Shown: piece after piece, positions 17,988-26,466 of the stretch
How the letters are laid out: every line of letters starts with the position of its first letter
How positions within the stretch are numbered: position 1 is the first letter of the stretch
Assembly (NCBI RefSeq): GCF_037646705.1
Contig: NZ_JBBHER010000004.1
Location: 186,001 to 250,000, forward strand
Source: Pikeienuella litoralis
GTDB lineage: Bacteria; Pseudomonadota; Alphaproteobacteria; Rhodobacterales; Rhodobacteraceae
Direction of reading: 5' to 3'
Length of the DNA stretch: 64,000 bases
Position numbers and translations under genes: made by a program
The notes under the pieces: generated by a model
Told to the model about the DNA's origin: nothing
Database searches by the model: none
What the model saw: only the letters and a program-made list of their open reading frames with translations

Positions 17988-18776
17988 ATGCCGTTATTTA
18001 AATTTGAAAATTCACTTTACTACTACGCCCATGTTCCAAAATGTGGCGGATCGTCTGTTAATATGTATATAAAGGAACGATTTGGAGCCTTGGCTTTTTA
18101 CGATAGTAATTTTATCCAATCTGGTCACAATAGAGAACGGCAATGGACGAGATCGTCTCCACAACATGTGGATTGCGAGTCTATGGAGCGCTTAATCCCT
18201 TTGCATTTTTTCGATTGGACGTTTTCAGTCGTCCGACACCCTGTCTCCCGGATCGTTAGTACATTTCACTTCCAGAAAGAAGTAGAACGATCCATTCCAG
18301 AAAATATTGGATTTTCTGAATGGATTGAAAATATCGACCATCAAGAGCTTTACTTTAAATATGATAATCACATACTGCCAATGAATAGAATAGTACCAGA
18401 TAGATCTATGATATTCCATCTTGAGCATGGACTAGACAGTCTGATAATTTGGTTGGATATGATCACTGGAAGGCAAGACGCCCCTCGCGCTTTCGCGGAA
18501 GTAAACCGGCGCGGAGCCTATACGAAAAAGAGGGGGCCATTGTCGCGGAATATTGAACCCAGCTCCAAAGACCTGGATCGCATCGCGGCGCTTTACGCCG
18601 AGGATTTTGAGCGCTTTGGATATGATCTGAATGACCCTAAACCCAAAGCGTCTGCGCCTGTAATTTCGCCGGAATTCATTGCCGCCCGAGAGGCCGATAT
18701 CAAGCGCATGAACGCCCCATTGGCGCGGTTGAGCCGAAAAATTCGACGGCGGATTTCCAAAAGTCTAAATTCTTGA
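17988..18776 (+). CDS. Sulfotransferase family protein (PAPS-dependent, carbohydrate-type)
   Basis: A 262-residue protein starting MPLFKFENSLYYYAHVPKCG. The PAPS 5'-phosphosulfate loop is HVPKCGGSSV, and the 3'-phosphate site is VVRHPVSRIVSTFHF. Both fit the sulfotransferase family acting on carbohydrates or lipid-linked glycans. An in-frame ATG at 17952 would add 12 residues; I chose 17988 because the conserved region starts directly after it, though neither start has a strong ribosome site. The first two-thirds is strikingly AT-rich against its surroundings, so the gene was acquired horizontally. It may decorate cell-surface polysaccharide. The C-terminal third is richer in GC. Confidence 0.75.
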   Translation: MPLFKFENSLYYYAHVPKCGGSSVNMYIKERFGALAFYDSNFIQSGHNRERQWTRSSPQHVDCESMERLIPLHFFDWTFSVVRHPVSRIVSTFHFQKEVERSIPENIGFSEWIENIDHQELYFKYDNHILPMNRIVPDRSMIFHLEHGLDSLIIWLDMITGRQDAPRAFAEVNRRGAYTKKRGPLSRNIEPSSKDLDRIAALYAEDFERFGYDLNDPKPKASAPVISPEFIAAREADIKRMNAPLARLSRKIRRRISKSLNS

Positions 18777-19027
18777 ACACGCCACGAACACAATCCCTGA
18801 AGTTCACTCTGTGAGCCAAGCACCCGGCGCGCGGGATGACTCTCGTTTTGCTGGCCTTCGACAGAGATCTTGACGACCTCCAGAGACGCGCCGCCTCATA
18901 AGTCAGCCGGTCTGTCACCCGGCCATTCGGGCGAAATATCGACGTCGAAAAATCAACAGGAAACCGACTCTCACCGGCTTGACGGCCATTCCGTCGAGAG
19001 CGTCTCGCCATGGCTCTCTCCTCGCTC
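18777..19027. other. Intergenic stretch without a recognisable gene
   Basis: Open frames are short and none has recognisable motifs. The right part (from about 18935) resembles the flank of the repeat at 19028-19097 and probably belongs to the same decayed element. Confidence 0.4.
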
Positions 19028-19097
19028 GCGGCGATCATGCGGCTGTCGCGCAGAAAATCCACTCATCCCTGCTGTTCAGATTTCTGGAGCCATCTCT
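19028..19097 (+). repeat. Diverged repeat, copy A (partner at 39510-39579)
   Basis: Seventy bases align without gaps to 39510-39579 with 53 identical positions by my count (17 differences, most of them transitions). Weaker similarity extends upstream (GCGAAAT-TCG and ...CTCACCG shared in order). Neither copy is in a recognisable gene. It looks like two remnants of the same mobile or repeated element. Confidence 0.5.
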
Positions 19098-19114
19098 GGT
19101 TGCGCGATGAGGCG

Positions 19115-19345
19115 ATACTGGATGTATCGGCGCTTCGCCGCCTGTCGGTTGTCCCAGATCGCGCGGCAGATGATGGCGTCATGCTCGCCAGGATAGCTGC
19201 CGCCCCTGTGGGCGGCCTCACCAATCTAGGCGCGGCTGTACAGAAGGCGGTACAGATACTGCTTGTCGGCCCTGTTGCCTCGGCTGGTCTGGATGCCGCG
19301 CGCCGCCAGTTCCCGCGCCAGTCCCGTACCCGAACCGATCTCGAT
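19115..19345 (-). pseudogene. Serine recombinase (large resolvase-type) fragment
   Basis: The minus strand reads LARELAARGIQTSRGNRADK, then QYLYRLLYSRA, an in-frame TAG, then IGEAAHRGGSYPGEHDAII. This is the signature of the Recombinase (PF07508) domain of large serine recombinases. The catalytic N-terminal resolvase domain and the C-terminal coiled coil are absent and the frame is interrupted, so this is a relic. It directly adjoins an IS5-like transposase fragment on the same strand. Confidence 0.75.
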
Positions 19346-19379
19346 AAGGCGCGGCCACCATCCCGATCGTTTACCAGGG

Positions 19380-19575
19380 AGCCAGGCCGAACAGCCCTTT
19401 CATCATCAGGCGGAACGGAATCGCGGTATCGGAGAATACCGGCGGACGGCCTGGGCGGCGGCCCACGCCATATCCTTGTCGAGCCAGATCAGCAGTGATC
19501 CCCGCCGCCTCAGCGTTTCATTGCAGGACTTCCAGTTCGTCGTGCGGTAGCGAGTAGGTTCGGGCGTGCGCCGAA
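19380..19575 (-). pseudogene. IS5-like transposase N-terminal fragment, frameshifted
   Basis: The minus strand gives RYRTTNWKSCNETLRRRGSL and LIWLDKDMAW, the conserved N-terminus of many alphaproteobacterial IS5-family transposases. A shift in frame then gives PVFSDTAIPFRLMMKGLFGL, the expected continuation. The catalytic DDE region is missing and the sequence passes into the recombinase relic. It is decayed and immobile. Confidence 0.72.
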
Positions 19576-19719
19576 TAAGTTTTGGTAAGCCGCCACAAAA
19601 AAGCATTTTCTGCTTGTCCCACGACGGAACTCGCCCCACGATTGCGGGACTGCTTCAATCTGGATTTACGTGCGGCCGCAGCTTGCGTCACTTGTCCGGA
19701 CGGAAATCGGAAGTGAAGA

Positions 19720-20730
19720 ATGCCTGTCCCGGCCATCTATCGAAAGCCTGCGGGTGCGCCCGGCGCCATTCCGTCGCAAGCGTCCATCGAGAATATCGTT
19801 TTTGAGGGCGGAGGGCCAAAGGGCCTCGTCCATATCGGCGGGGTCCGGGTGCTGGAAGAGAAGCGCATGACCGCCGGCCTTCGCAATGTCGGCGGCGCCT
19901 CGGCCAGGGCAATGATGACCTCCACCGTCGGTCTGGGGTTTGACGCGGCCCAAACCCGGGAAAGCGGCGAGGCGCAGTTCATCGGCGGACTGACCGCTAC
20001 TTCCGATGACGACATGCTCAGTTGTCCGGCAAAGGCGATTCAGGACCAGAAGAATCTTTTCGGAGCATCGGAATTGCGTGGGCGGAGCCCCCACCGGGGC
20101 GAAAAGCTCCATGCCTGGTTTGCGAGCCTTATCGACCGGCGCGTAGCTGAGGCGAAAGCGCTTCTTGAGCCGCAAGGGGCGGAGGCGACCGCCTTTCGGA
20201 CCGGCCTCGCCGCCAAGCGGGGCGATATCAGGGTTTCCGAGCTTGCCCGGCGGGGCGAGATGTCGCCCGATCCGAGTCTCCGCGATCTTGCCTTCATCGG
20301 CGCGAACCACACCGACCGCCGGATCGCGCTGTTCAGCGCCGCGGGTTTGCGCAAGATCAGACGGGGCATGTCGAGGCAAGGCCCTGCAACCCCGGGAGTC
20401 AAAGTCGGCAAAACCGACGAGATCCGGACGATCCTCCGGGAGGCGGCGCAGGAGGACAGACGCTCTGAACTCGCCAGGGCCTGGGACGATATCAAGGCCC
20501 GCTTGGAAGCCTCGATCACCAGGATCGCTGCCGCTGCGGCCAATACCGTGGGCGATAAGGTCGTCCATGGCGAATACGCGCAACGGACCGTGCAGATCCC
20601 CGACCTCTACTACTCCAACCTTCATATTCGATCTGACCGGCGAGGAAAAAGCCAAGATGCGCGGCGCAGGGAAAAACGCGATACGGGAACGACTTTCCCT
20701 GTATTCCGGCGACGCCGGGGTCGAGGTTGA
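19720..20730 (+). pseudogene. Decayed patatin-like phospholipase
   Basis: The 336-codon frame opens with a patatin oxyanion motif, ENIVFEGGGPKGLVHIGG. The nucleophile elbow, normally G-x-S-x-G, reads GGASARAM, with Arg replacing the second Gly. The Asp-Gly-Gly that completes the catalytic dyad is absent and the mid-region is short. Near 20620 the homologous sequence moves to the +1 frame (FDLTGEEKAKMRGAGKNAI), which stays open without a stop straight into the next gene. I therefore read it as an inactivated phospholipase gene. It could once have been a separate lipid-cleaving partner of, or a fusion to, the downstream toxin-like protein. Confidence 0.6.
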
Positions 20731-20839
20731 AATTCACGGAATATCTCAACTCGCCGATTTCATACCTCCCGAAGACTTTGTCGCCGCCTGCGCCGAAAAT
20801 CTGCAGTTTATTGATGCCTTTACAACAGGAGCTACCGTC

Positions 20840-22057
20840 ATGGCAGACGATTCTACCCCATTTGACCCGAGCAAGGACATCTATTCCGGCATTTCGGTGC
20901 TAAGCACCAATGACTGGCTCGAGATGACGACATTCTTCGATTGGTCGGTGATTTCCAGCCCGACAACAGAAGCGAAGATGCGCGCAACCCTTGGGATGGA
21001 CGCGGCCGATCCGTTCCGGGACGAATTCGTCGAGGCGGTTGGCCTGTTCGGGGACCTGAAGACCTGCGGTGAAATGTTCAAGACCGATGTCGAGGGCAAG
21101 ATGCTCGTGCTGGCCGATGACATCGTCCACTATAACGACTCGGCCGGCGCCACCTACGACCGCCTGATCGAGCTCGTCGACAAGTTCGACTGGGATGGCG
21201 CCCCGACCGACGCGACGCCGGACGACAAGTGGAAGGCGCTCATCGGCGTCTGGAATGTGGACGGGGTCGAAGGGCGGTCCAAGCAGATCCGCGACAGGTT
21301 CGCCAGCGCGCTCGACGCGCTCATCGCAGAGGCCAGCATACGCGCTGAAAAGGCCGACGCCCTGCAGCGGGCCATTCTGGCGCCTGACGGGATTACCGCC
21401 CGGCTCAAGACCTGCAAGCTTGCGTTCGCCGCCTCGAAGATCCGCTTTGACAAGGCGTTCGGCGCTGAGAGTGACGAGATGGTCCAGCTTCGCTCGGTCC
21501 TGAAGCAGTTTCAGGGCGAACTCAAAGCTCTGCAAAAGAAGGAAAGCGACGAGGTGATCGTGTTGGCGAGCTCGCCCGTCTACCTCGCCATTCCGATCTT
21601 CGGGCCCCTTATCATGGCCGGCGTCGAAATCGGGGTCGGCGTGGACCTCGCGCTCACCCGCGAGAAGATCAAGGCCAAGTTGAAGGAGATCGCCAAGTAC
21701 GCCGAAAACATCGGGGTGCATGAGCGGTTCAACGGCTATTACACCACCGCGTCACAGGGCTATGACCGGGTCATCGGCCAGATCGACGATCTGACCCCGA
21801 AGATCGAGCTTTTGGGCAGGGCATGGCGGGCCATCGCCTCGGATCTCGAGAACGTCCGCAATATCCTGTCGAAAAGCGGGACTGCGGCCGTCGAGGGCGA
21901 GAACTGGTTCGCCCTCACCACGACCCTCTCCACCGCCCAACGAGGCTGGGCGAGGATCGCAGGTCAGGCGGACCGGTTCCGCAAGTTCGGGGGCGCGCCG
22001 AAGGCCAAGGACAATGTCGTCGACTTCTTCGCAGCAGCCGCGACCCAGGCGGCCTGA
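20840..22057 (+). CDS. Putative alpha-helical pore-forming toxin, alpha-xenorhabdolysin A (XaxA/YaxA)-like
   Basis: A 405-residue, largely helical protein without a signal peptide. AGGAG lies 8 bases before the ATG at 20840, which decides the start although the frame is open further upstream. Long amphipathic helices (about 60-235) lead to one strongly hydrophobic stretch at about 238-270 (VLASSPVYLAIPIFGPLIMA, then GVEIGVGVDLAL). A charged helix (REKIKAKLKEIAKYAE) and a C-terminal coiled coil ending near residue 385 follow. This length and layout match the A subunit of binary alpha-PFTs of the ClyA superfamily (XaxA, YaxA). That assignment is inference from architecture, not a search. It heads a three-gene cassette. 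Confidence 0.6.
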   Translation: MADDSTPFDPSKDIYSGISVLSTNDWLEMTTFFDWSVISSPTTEAKMRATLGMDAADPFRDEFVEAVGLFGDLKTCGEMFKTDVEGKMLVLADDIVHYNDSAGATYDRLIELVDKFDWDGAPTDATPDDKWKALIGVWNVDGVEGRSKQIRDRFASALDALIAEASIRAEKADALQRAILAPDGITARLKTCKLAFAASKIRFDKAFGAESDEMVQLRSVLKQFQGELKALQKKESDEVIVLASSPVYLAIPIFGPLIMAGVEIGVGVDLALTREKIKAKLKEIAKYAENIGVHERFNGYYTTASQGYDRVIGQIDDLTPKIELLGRAWRAIASDLENVRNILSKSGTAAVEGENWFALTTTLSTAQRGWARIAGQADRFRKFGGAPKAKDNVVDFFAAAATQAA

Positions 22058-22128
22058 GCGCACCCCGCGCCGCCCTCACCGAAAAGGGGGCGGCGCACGG
22101 CCCGGCATTGTAGATTGGAACGCATCCC

Positions 22129-24546
22129 ATGACTTCGATGGATCTCGGACTTCTCATCCAGCAGTTCGAACACGACAAGCTGGTGCCGCCCTCGCCGCTG
22201 GTCAAAACAACAGGCCTGCCCGAGGGAAGCGCCCTGATGACGATGGCCGATCTTGAGATCGACCTCGCCAAGGCCCTCGATGAGGCCGAGAATGGGAATT
22301 TCGACGAACTCGACATTTTTGCCGATACGGTCAATTTTCCGGCGAAATTCAACCGTCGGCTCGACCGGTCCGTCCGGCGGGTCACCATCGTCTCCCGAAG
22401 AATGGCGGCCAACGGTCCGGCGATCCTGCGCATGTCGCATGAGGGGGCGGACACCGGCAGCGTCATCCGGATCGTCGCCGCCGAAATCGACGCGGACATC
22501 AACCTCTTCGGCGGACCGCGGGGCAAGGACGCCTATGACCTGAGCCAGGCCGTCGAGACCGACGGCCCGCCGAGCTTTGTCTATTTCGGCTGGCGCGACG
22601 GGGCGATGGCGGTGCGGTCGGTCCGGGTGCCGCCCGGGCTTTTGACCCATGGCGCGCCGCTGCATCTGGTTCTGTCCACGCAATTCGATCTGGCCGCCGC
22701 GATCCTCGGCGCGCCGCTTCCCGGCGCGGATGAGCTGCGGCTCTGTCACGACACGCTGGGATGGATCAACCGCTGGTCCGGCGTCGACACGGAATTCGGC
22801 GAGCTGACGCGGTCGGCCGAGGCGCTTCGGTCGCTGATCCCGGCGCCGACCGACAGCGGGGTCATGCGGCCGATGCCCGTCCTTGGGGCCGACCGCTATA
22901 TCGACCTCGCCGAGGCGCATAGCCGGGCGATGTCGACGATGGAGGACACGCTGCGCAGCATCGACAGCGAGGTCGATATCTCGACTATGGTCGGCAGCCT
23001 CGTCACCGCCTTCGCCGACCGGGACACGATCGACCTCGACACCCTGCTCGCCCGGCGCGACGATCTGGAAAAGCGGCTGGCTGACCAGATCGATGCGCTC
23101 GATGCGGCCTCGCGAACCATCGCGAAGGATCAGTTCGATGCTGAACTCGCCTCGCTTCAGCTCGAGCTGCAGAACAACCTCGCCACGATCAAGCGGAGCG
23201 TGAAGCTGGCCTTTGATATCGCCTTTGCGATCGTGGCCATCGCGGGGTCGGCGGCGGCCCTCTGCGTCGGCGTCCCGCCGAACCCGGCCGCGCTGACCGA
23301 TCAGGGCGTGAAGGGCGTTCAGGGCGTGGGCGACATGTTCACCGAGGCCAAGCAGCTCGGCGCATCGATCACCGACGTCAAATCGGCGCTGACGGCGCTG
23401 CTCAAATACTTCGTGATCCCGATCAACTGGGCCCGGCACAATTCCGACGTGCTGTCGAAATTCGCCGATCCGGCCAAGAGCGTGCTGCATTCGGCCCTGC
23501 CCGTCCTGAACAACCCGGCCCGCGGGTTGGAACGGATGAGCGCCGAAAAGATGGCCAGGACCGTGGCCGAGCTTGGCGATGCGATGCGGGGCCTGTCGGA
23601 CTATCCACAGGCCGAAGAGACCAAGGCCGCCTGGACCATCCTCGAGACCGAAATGGTCAACATGCTCGGTCTCGTCATCAACGATCCCGACAGCGAGTCC
23701 GAGATCAAGACGGCCGCAAACAACTACAAGACCGCGGTCCAGAAGGTCTGCGTGCACGGCCGCCTGCTGGCCGAACAGATGGCGGCCAAGATCTCGATCG
23801 CCCGCCAGCTCGCCGCCCTCAAGCTCGAATGGATCGCCATCGTCAGCAAGCGTCAGCGGCTCGAAACCCTGACCCGGACCATTGGCGATGCGACCGAAAT
23901 GCGCAAGCAGCTGCGCTCGGAGGCGCTGTTGCGCGCCGAAGGGGCCGCCCGCGGCTTTTTCGTTGCAACCTACGGCGCCCGCGCGGCGCAGATCTATGAG
24001 ACCTCGCGCCCGCTCAAGAGCCGGGTCGTCAAGGCGCGCGCAACCGCCGCAATGGCGACCGCGCTCGCCGATTTCAAGACCGAATACCAATCCGCCCTGG
24101 CCGTGAGCGCGCGCGAACGCGGCGCCTTCGAGCGCGAGCTCGTCATCGACGACAAGGCGCTGATGGAAAGCCTCTCCGCCGGCAACCCGATCCTCTTTGA
24201 TCTCGACAGCGAAAATGCCGATTTCGCCGCCTTCAATCGGGTCCGCCTCAGCAGGGTCGAGGCCTGGGCCGGGCTTGTCCAGCCAACCCCGCAAAGGATC
24301 GCTGTCCGGATCGTCAGCGGTCGGACGTTTCGCGACCGGGGCAAGTCCGGGATCGAAACGATCTTTTCGGACCCGCTCTCGCTCCGGTTCGAACATCAGG
24401 ACAACCGGATCAATTTTGTTCAGACCCTGACCGAGGCGCTTCCGACCCCTTTCACCCGCTGGGTTATCGAGCTTCTTGAGCCGAGCCCTCTGCCCGGGCC
24501 TGTCCACGATCTGCGGCTGGTGTTCAAGGGGTGGGCCGCAACATGA
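22129..24546 (+). CDS. Large coiled-coil protein with central hydrophobic hairpin; putative second toxin component
   Basis: An 805-residue protein I cannot assign to a named family. Residues 1-250 look globular, with beta-rich segments (FVYFGWRDGAMAVRSVRVPP). Residues 255-358 are a heptad-like helix (LLARRDDLEKRLADQIDALD). Residues 359-391 form a hydrophobic segment (LAFDIAFAIVAIAGSAAALC) with a Pro/Gly turn. About 400-680 is again long helical coiled coil. The last 100 residues are beta-type (WVIELLEPSPLPGPVHDLRL). Helix-hydrophobic hairpin-helix is the build of ClyA/HBL/Xax toxins, so a membrane-inserting role beside the preceding gene is likely. It has no signal peptide. Its TGA overlaps the next ATG. 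Confidence 0.6.
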   Translation: MTSMDLGLLIQQFEHDKLVPPSPLVKTTGLPEGSALMTMADLEIDLAKALDEAENGNFDELDIFADTVNFPAKFNRRLDRSVRRVTIVSRRMAANGPAILRMSHEGADTGSVIRIVAAEIDADINLFGGPRGKDAYDLSQAVETDGPPSFVYFGWRDGAMAVRSVRVPPGLLTHGAPLHLVLSTQFDLAAAILGAPLPGADELRLCHDTLGWINRWSGVDTEFGELTRSAEALRSLIPAPTDSGVMRPMPVLGADRYIDLAEAHSRAMSTMEDTLRSIDSEVDISTMVGSLVTAFADRDTIDLDTLLARRDDLEKRLADQIDALDAASRTIAKDQFDAELASLQLELQNNLATIKRSVKLAFDIAFAIVAIAGSAAALCVGVPPNPAALTDQGVKGVQGVGDMFTEAKQLGASITDVKSALTALLKYFVIPINWARHNSDVLSKFADPAKSVLHSALPVLNNPARGLERMSAEKMARTVAELGDAMRGLSDYPQAEETKAAWTILETEMVNMLGLVINDPDSESEIKTAANNYKTAVQKVCVHGRLLAEQMAAKISIARQLAALKLEWIAIVSKRQRLETLTRTIGDATEMRKQLRSEALLRAEGAARGFFVATYGARAAQIYETSRPLKSRVVKARATAAMATALADFKTEYQSALAVSARERGAFERELVIDDKALMESLSAGNPILFDLDSENADFAAFNRVRLSRVEAWAGLVQPTPQRIAVRIVSGRTFRDRGKSGIETIFSDPLSLRFEHQDNRINFVQTLTEALPTPFTRWVIELLEPSPLPGPVHDLRLVFKGWAAT

Positions 24547-25877
24547 GGGGGCGCTCATCGGTCCGGCTCCTCGCCCTCTGCGCCGCCCTGGTCGCGGGAG
24601 CGGCCGAGGCGCGAACCTGCCGGCCGGAGGCCGCCGCGGCCACGGCCACGGCCCCGATAACGGCCGATATCTGGAGCGACGCGGCCGACTTCGCCTACCG
24701 GACCGGGGTCGACCTCGAAAGCACGGTCGGGGCCATGCTTCTGGTGCGCCGGCTGCGCAACACCGGGGGCTGGGCCGCGCTGCGGCCAGCGATGCGGGAC
24801 TGGCCGCAAACCGAGGGCGCGCTCAACACCTCTGCGCGCGACGACCTTCTAAGCCTCACCGATGTGATTGCGGAGCTGCAAACGCTCTGCGATCAGCTCG
24901 ACGCGCTGGCCCTCGATCCCGATCCGACTTTCGATCCGGCCGCCTGGTCGCTCAAGGCGGCCCGGCTTGAGGACCTTCTCGACGGGGCGATCGCGCGAAC
25001 CGGCCCGCGGGTCGACGCCTTGATCGCGGCGAGAGATCTGATCGCAGCCGCGTCCGCCGACTATGCGCGAGGGGGGTATCCGGCCAATCCGGACGTTCGG
25101 ATCGGGCCGGACATCGGGGCGGTTGCGGCGGGCGTCGGCGCAGCCGCGGGGCGATGGCGGGCGCTTTTGTCCGATCTGCGGAACGCCCGGCGGATCCTGC
25201 CCGTGACGCCCGAGATCGGGTCCGAGCGGCCACTTGTCGCGATGACGGCCGCACTGACCGAGCTCACCCGGGTCGTGGCCGAAGTTCAGGGTCTGACCGC
25301 CCAGCGGCTCACGCGCGAGGCCGCGCAGCGCTATGCCTCGGGCGATTATCTCTACGACGCCTGCCCGATGATCGTGGATGGACAGTGGTACCGGCTCGAA
25401 AGCAGGTACTGGTCTGACAAGCTGGGCCAGATGGCGACCCTCGGCGGGCAGGTGCAGCTGGCCTGGGTCGGCGCGACATTGCGCAACCTGGGCGGCCAAA
25501 TGGCGCTGACTTCGCGCATCCAGAGGAAGGACATGCAAGTGATGGAGCGATGGCAGTTCAACCGGATCGGCGGCGGGTACTGGCTGATCCGCAACGGGGG
25601 CGCCACGCCCGGCGCAGCAGCCCTCGACGTTGATAATAATCCGGCAAAGTCCTATCCGCTCGCCCTGACCGACACGGAAGGCGGCTCCCCCAGATTAAGC
25701 GGCCAATACTGGCGCTGCGGCGTGACTCGTCGGCCCGGGGCGATCCGCCTCTTCAACTATTTCCTTTCCGAAGCGCGATCGATCGACACATTCGGCGACC
25801 TCGCCGAGCCGATCATGTCCGAGACCGGCAATTTCGCCGCCCAGTTCTGGATCGTCCATCCTGCGCCGGCGCCGTGA
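24543..25877 (+). CDS. Secreted protein with helical N-terminal region and ricin-B-like lectin C-terminus
   Basis: A 444-residue protein. The ATG at 24543 overlaps the upstream stop (ATGA) and starts a Sec signal, MRGRSSVRLLALCAALVAGA, with cleavage near AEA-RT. The GTG four codons earlier is less likely. Residues 30-270 are predicted helical without familiar motifs. From about 280 the sequence shows three aromatic (Q/E)-x-W-type repeats (MERWQFNRI, SGQYWRCG, AAQFWIV), with LDVDNN and SIDTFGD between them. This is the pattern of a ricin-type beta-trefoil. I infer glycan binding, perhaps as the targeting or surface partner of the two toxin-like proteins encoded just before it. Confidence 0.6.
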   Translation: MRGRSSVRLLALCAALVAGAAEARTCRPEAAAATATAPITADIWSDAADFAYRTGVDLESTVGAMLLVRRLRNTGGWAALRPAMRDWPQTEGALNTSARDDLLSLTDVIAELQTLCDQLDALALDPDPTFDPAAWSLKAARLEDLLDGAIARTGPRVDALIAARDLIAAASADYARGGYPANPDVRIGPDIGAVAAGVGAAAGRWRALLSDLRNARRILPVTPEIGSERPLVAMTAALTELTRVVAEVQGLTAQRLTREAAQRYASGDYLYDACPMIVDGQWYRLESRYWSDKLGQMATLGGQVQLAWVGATLRNLGGQMALTSRIQRKDMQVMERWQFNRIGGGYWLIRNGGATPGAAALDVDNNPAKSYPLALTDTEGGSPRLSGQYWRCGVTRRPGAIRLFNYFLSEARSIDTFGDLAEPIMSETGNFAAQFWIVHPAPAP

Positions 25878-26329
25878 GTATGAATCGATCTCGATCTGCG
25901 GCGGAGAATGAGGGCCGTCAGGAGGCGGCCCCCCAGGCCGCGCGCCCCGAATGAACCGGCCCGGGCCGCGCCTCCCTCTGTCCATCGGTTTGGGCCAAGT
26001 CCGTGGCCCTCATCCGCCGTCTTTCGGTCGCGGACCCCCACCATCTGAACCTGAGAGATAGGGGCGGCGCACGATATCGCCGCGATGAGATGCAGGGGCG
26101 AGAGCGCGTAATGATGATCAAACGGGACCGCAACCGGGACACCCCGAGGCGCCGTCAGGACTTCACGAGCTCGTTCGTCTGATCGGGCCCCGGCGCGCGG
26201 ACTTCATCAGGGCCAACGGTCACATGCGCCGCGCATATGTCTGACGTCAGCACGTTCGGGACAGATGTGAGGGTTTTGGCGCCGGAAGATTTCTAGCTCA
26301 TCGTAACTTTTATGGGGTGAAGATAGACA
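25878..26329. other. Intergenic stretch after the toxin-like cassette
   Basis: No credible gene. A weak GGGCCG/CGGCCC inverted repeat lies about 35-60 bases past the lectin stop and might end the transcript. Short open frames have no motifs that I recognise. Confidence 0.4.
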
Positions 26330-26466
26330 AGACATCCGGAACATCGAAGGCCGCAGCAGAAAAGCTCGTCAAGACCATCCGCCGCAAGACGTTGGACCGG
26401 CTCACCCACCATTGCGACATCGTCGAGACCGGCAACGAGATCTGGCGCTTCAAGAACCGAGCCTGA
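26324..26466 (+). mobile_element. Composite transposase relic: IS3 OrfA-like piece joined to IS21 IstB-like C-terminus
   Basis: One frame reads TSGTSKAAAEKLVKTIRRKT, resembling the start of IS3-family OrfA proteins. It continues without a break into LDRLTHHCDIVETGNEIWRF, which resembles the end of IstB ATPases of IS21 elements, and then stops at 26466. The two pieces belong to unrelated elements, so this is a junction of decayed insertion sequences. Neither is functional. Confidence 0.6.

Noticed and set aside
21964..24558. 864-codon open frame on the minus strand opposite the large toxin-like gene
   Set aside because: It mirrors the plus-strand gene in a GC-rich region where antisense frames stay open by chance. 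Its translation is Arg/Asp/Gly-rich with no motifs, while the plus strand has ordered hydrophobic and coiled-coil segments.
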